Assembly: GCF_001570405.1 (NCBI RefSeq)
Contig: NZ_BBYM01000004.1
Span: 1 to 64,000 of the forward strand
Direction of reading: 5' to 3'
DNA length: 64,000 nucleotides
Origin: Microtetraspora niveoalba
GTDB lineage: Bacteria > Actinomycetota > Actinomycetes > Streptosporangiales > Streptosporangiaceae
The translations under genes were made by a program, and so were the position numbers. The notes beneath the pieces were generated by a model. The model made no database searches, was not told where the DNA came from, and was given only the letters and a program-made list of their open reading frames with translations. This document shows positions 62,418 through 64,000 of the stretch, in pieces. Within the stretch, counting starts at the first letter, position 1. Each line of letters starts with the position of its first letter.

Positions 62418-62538
62418 GAGGGAATCACCTTTCACAGGAGCGGCAGGAGGGGGTGCCCCGAGCCTACGGGCACCGGGGGTCGGTCCCGCCCCCGGGCCAC
62501 ACCCGACCGGCGTGCCGGGGGCAGCGAGCCGCCTCCGG

Positions 62539-63060
62539 TCAGGGGGTGGGGGCGTCGGTGTTGTCAGGCCGGGGCCCGAGCTCCTGCAGGCCGCCGCCGC
62601 GCAGGCGGTCCACCTCACGCCACTCCCGGCGCAGCCCGGCCGGCAAGATCGCCCCCAAGATCGGGTTGAGGAAGCCCACCCCCAGACCGCTCACGGCGAA
62701 CACCGCCAATACCGCCCACATCGGCGCGTCGGCGGCGAGGACCAGGAACCTCGGCGCCCCGGCGAGCAGGTACCCGGTGAAGAACACCGCCCGCCGCGGC
62801 ATACGGTGCCCGGCCGCCGCGGCGACCAGGCTTCCGGCGACCGCCACCGCTCCGAAGACGCTGTTGTTCAGGCCGATCGCCGTCGGCCCGTTTCCGGACG
62901 CCTGGGCCCACACGGGGACGAGCACGGAGAAGAACGCCGTGTCCAGCAGGTTGGTGACGCCGACCATGACGATGATGGTGAGCAGCAGCGGCTCGCCGCG
63001 CAGGAAGGTGAACCCCTCGCCGAAACGCCGCCAGTAGCCCGCCTCCTCCCCGGACGGGGA
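62539..63060 (-). pseudogene. MFS transporter gene reduced to its central part
   Basis: The minus strand from 63060 reads GYWRRFGEGFTFLRGEPLLLTIIVMVGVTNLLDTAFFSVLVPVW, then about three more helices to GLGVGFLNPILGAIL. Homology then switches to PAGLRREWREVDRLRGGG and stops at 62539. This covers helices 7-10 or so of a 12-helix family; helices 1-6, the start and the last two are missing. The frame is open upstream into the ArsR gene but with non-family sequence. It lies where a full transporter regulated by the ArsR protein would be. Confidence 0.6.
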
Positions 63061-63151
63061 GGAGTCCTCACCGCCATGGCCGCGAGCAGCCCGCCCAGCG
63101 GCCGTAGCCTCCGCGTGCCGGATAAGCCGCCGGCGCTCCGGCCCCCCTCCG

Positions 63152-63766
63152 TCACGACGGCTCGAACCCGATCGCCGAATCGGACCGGCCGTCCGCCCGC
63201 CTGACGGGCGCGTCCAGCTCGGGCAGGATGTGGGAGATCACCGACACCCGCTCGGCGCCCTCCGGAGCGCCCGCCGCCTCCGGCGTATCCCGCCGGTAGC
63301 GGGTGATCACCGCCCACAACTCCTCCCGCAGGGAAGCGGCCTCCTCGGGAGTGAGCCGCAGGGTGCAGTCGCTCATGTCCCAGGAGTTCCGCCACGCGCG
63401 CGGCATCGCCGGGAGTTCGTTGATCGTCCGCTGGACGCGGAGCGTGTACGTGGCGGCGACGGAATTCAGGTACGCCATCGTGGCCTCGGGTTCCCGCTCG
63501 GCCAGCTCCGGGTCGTCGAGCCATGTGGACTGGTGGACCGAGCGCCACCAGCGCTCCCGCGCGTTTCCGCGTTCCGTGTCCTCCTCCACGAATCCGGCGG
63601 CGGCGAGCTGGCGCAGGTGATACCTCGCCGTGCCGGAGTTGACGCTCAGCAGCTCGGCGAGCCGGGTGGCCCCCATCCCTGAAGGTCCGCGCGGGTCCAC
63701 TCCCGGGGGAAGCGCCCGCGGCCCGGCCCCCGCCGGACAGTGGGTCAGTCGATTCTCAGGCGCCAC
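63152..63766 (-). CDS. ArsR-like winged-helix regulator, N-terminus doubtful
   Basis: Up to 204 residues. A clear ArsR/HTH_20 recognition section (ATRLAELLSVNSGTARYHLRQLAAAGFVEEDTERGNARERWW) and a helical C-terminus follow. The usual first helix (HPLRVRLLGLL) before it is missing; instead there is low-complexity GPRALPPGVDPRGPSGMG. The frame from GTG 63766 also overlaps the upstream methyltransferase stop by 22 nt. The start is therefore uncertain (GTG 63700 is another option), and the gene may be 5'-truncated. Its normal partner, an MFS transporter, is only a fragment downstream. Confidence 0.65.
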   Translation of the reverse strand: MAPENRLTHCPAGAGPRALPPGVDPRGPSGMGATRLAELLSVNSGTARYHLRQLAAAGFVEEDTERGNARERWWRSVHQSTWLDDPELAEREPEATMAYLNSVAATYTLRVQRTINELPAMPRAWRNSWDMSDCTLRLTPEEAASLREELWAVITRYRRDTPEAAGAPEGAERVSVISHILPELDAPVRRADGRSDSAIGFEPS

Positions 63767-64000
63767 AGCGACGTGATCTCCGCGGCACGGGCGGCGTGGA
63801 GGGGATCGCCGGTGTCGGCCGCACGCGCGTGCCGCGGCCTGGTGTCGATCCTGCCCGCCACGCGCAGACCCGCCGCTTCGATGACGGCCAGCAAGTCGGC
63901 GCGCGTCCTGAGCCCGAGGTGCTCGGCCAGGTCGGACAGAACGAGCCAGCCTTCACCCCCTGGCTCAAGGTGCGCGGCGAGCCCGCCCAGGAAACCGCGC
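63745..64000 (-). CDS. C-terminal part of class I methyltransferase
   Basis: The minus-strand frame is open from the window edge to TGA at 63745 (85 codons). It reads GFLGGLAAHLEPGGEGWLVLSDLAEHLGL, then a helix and IDTRPRHARAAD...AAEITSLWRLRID. This matches the end of small class I SAM methyltransferases, such as HemK-like or Methyltransf_small proteins. The SAM-binding part is outside the window, so the identity is tentative. Confidence 0.6.
   Translation of the reverse strand, partial: RGFLGGLAAHLEPGGEGWLVLSDLAEHLGLRTRADLLAVIEAAGLRVAGRIDTRPRHARAADTGDPLHAARAAEITSLWRLRID

Overview
This window is about 64 kb of very GC-rich DNA with strong third-position GC, frequent GTG/TTG starts and many 1-4 nt stop/start overlaps. 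RbpA (5228-5572) is found only in Actinobacteria. Together with the SARP-like BTAD regulator, the many one-component regulators and the sigma/ABC operon type, this points to a filamentous actinomycete, by inference one of the Streptosporangiales. No rRNA, tRNA, CRISPR array, insertion sequence or prophage structural gene was seen.

Layout. 1-5100: cut-off FUSC membrane protein, small methyltransferase, APH-type kinase, quinone oxidoreductase with divergent TetR, and a MarR regulator. 5149-7963: conserved block rbpA / UMF1-type MFS / glycerophosphodiesterase, with rbpA preceded by a SigR-type promoter. 8062-12126: tight five-gene minus-strand operon MoxR / DUF58 / VWA / RsmC-like / TrmH-like, divergent from a membrane protein with a kinase-like start. 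13133-20306: orphan response regulator, a MarP-like protease remnant, an overlapping iron-sulfur trio (FhuF-like, uncharacterised protein, [2Fe-2S] protein), a streptogramin-type resistance pair (ABC-F plus virginiamycin B lyase) with divergent TetR, and a sensor kinase whose own response regulator survives only as its first dozen codons. 20307-28905: repeats, a zinc-ribbon membrane protein, an alpha/beta hydrolase with divergent BTAD regulator, a divergent Cds1-like PLP enzyme and two secreted propeller/FG-GAP proteins. 29267-32254: an ECF sigma / anti-sigma / ABC operon in decay (anti-sigma frameshifted, first permease internally deleted). 32360-38680: TSUP exporter, MFS with DeoR, WYL regulator, hydrolase, AhpD-like protein and PEP-mutase-like lyase. 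38765-39901: two truncated genes (a saccharopine-dehydrogenase-like piece and a GlxA regulator) meeting at a deletion junction. 39941-47032: several regulator/target pairs with visible operators (TetR/methyltransferase, TetR/azoreductase-SMR), a further TetR, a cysteine-cluster pentapeptide-repeat protein, an SDR and a MarR. 47160-54840: RND exporter, purB, GNAT acetyltransferase, HAD phosphatase and a MerR/GyrI regulator. 55031-59109: UvrA-like drug-resistance ATPase and a duplicated AraC/VOC module. 59235-64000: tyrosine recombinase, MFS, DUF3817 protein, MFS remnant, ArsR-like gene and a cut-off methyltransferase.

Two themes stand out. The first is detoxification and resistance: ABC-F/Vgb, RND, SMR, UvrA-like, azoreductase and VOC proteins, nearly all beside their own repressors. 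The second is loss by clean deletion: at least seven genes are truncated or frameshifted with no transposase nearby, as expected of a deletion-prone accessory region. The most plausible little-described functional units are the FhuF-like / uncharacterised / [2Fe-2S] trio and the ABC-F + Vgb cassette beside it. Stretches above about 300 bases without a real gene are 20307-20713 (G-rich repeats), 28906-29266 (divergent promoter region) and 38681-39036 (pseudogene debris). Antisense or frame-shifted open frames elsewhere are high-GC artefacts.
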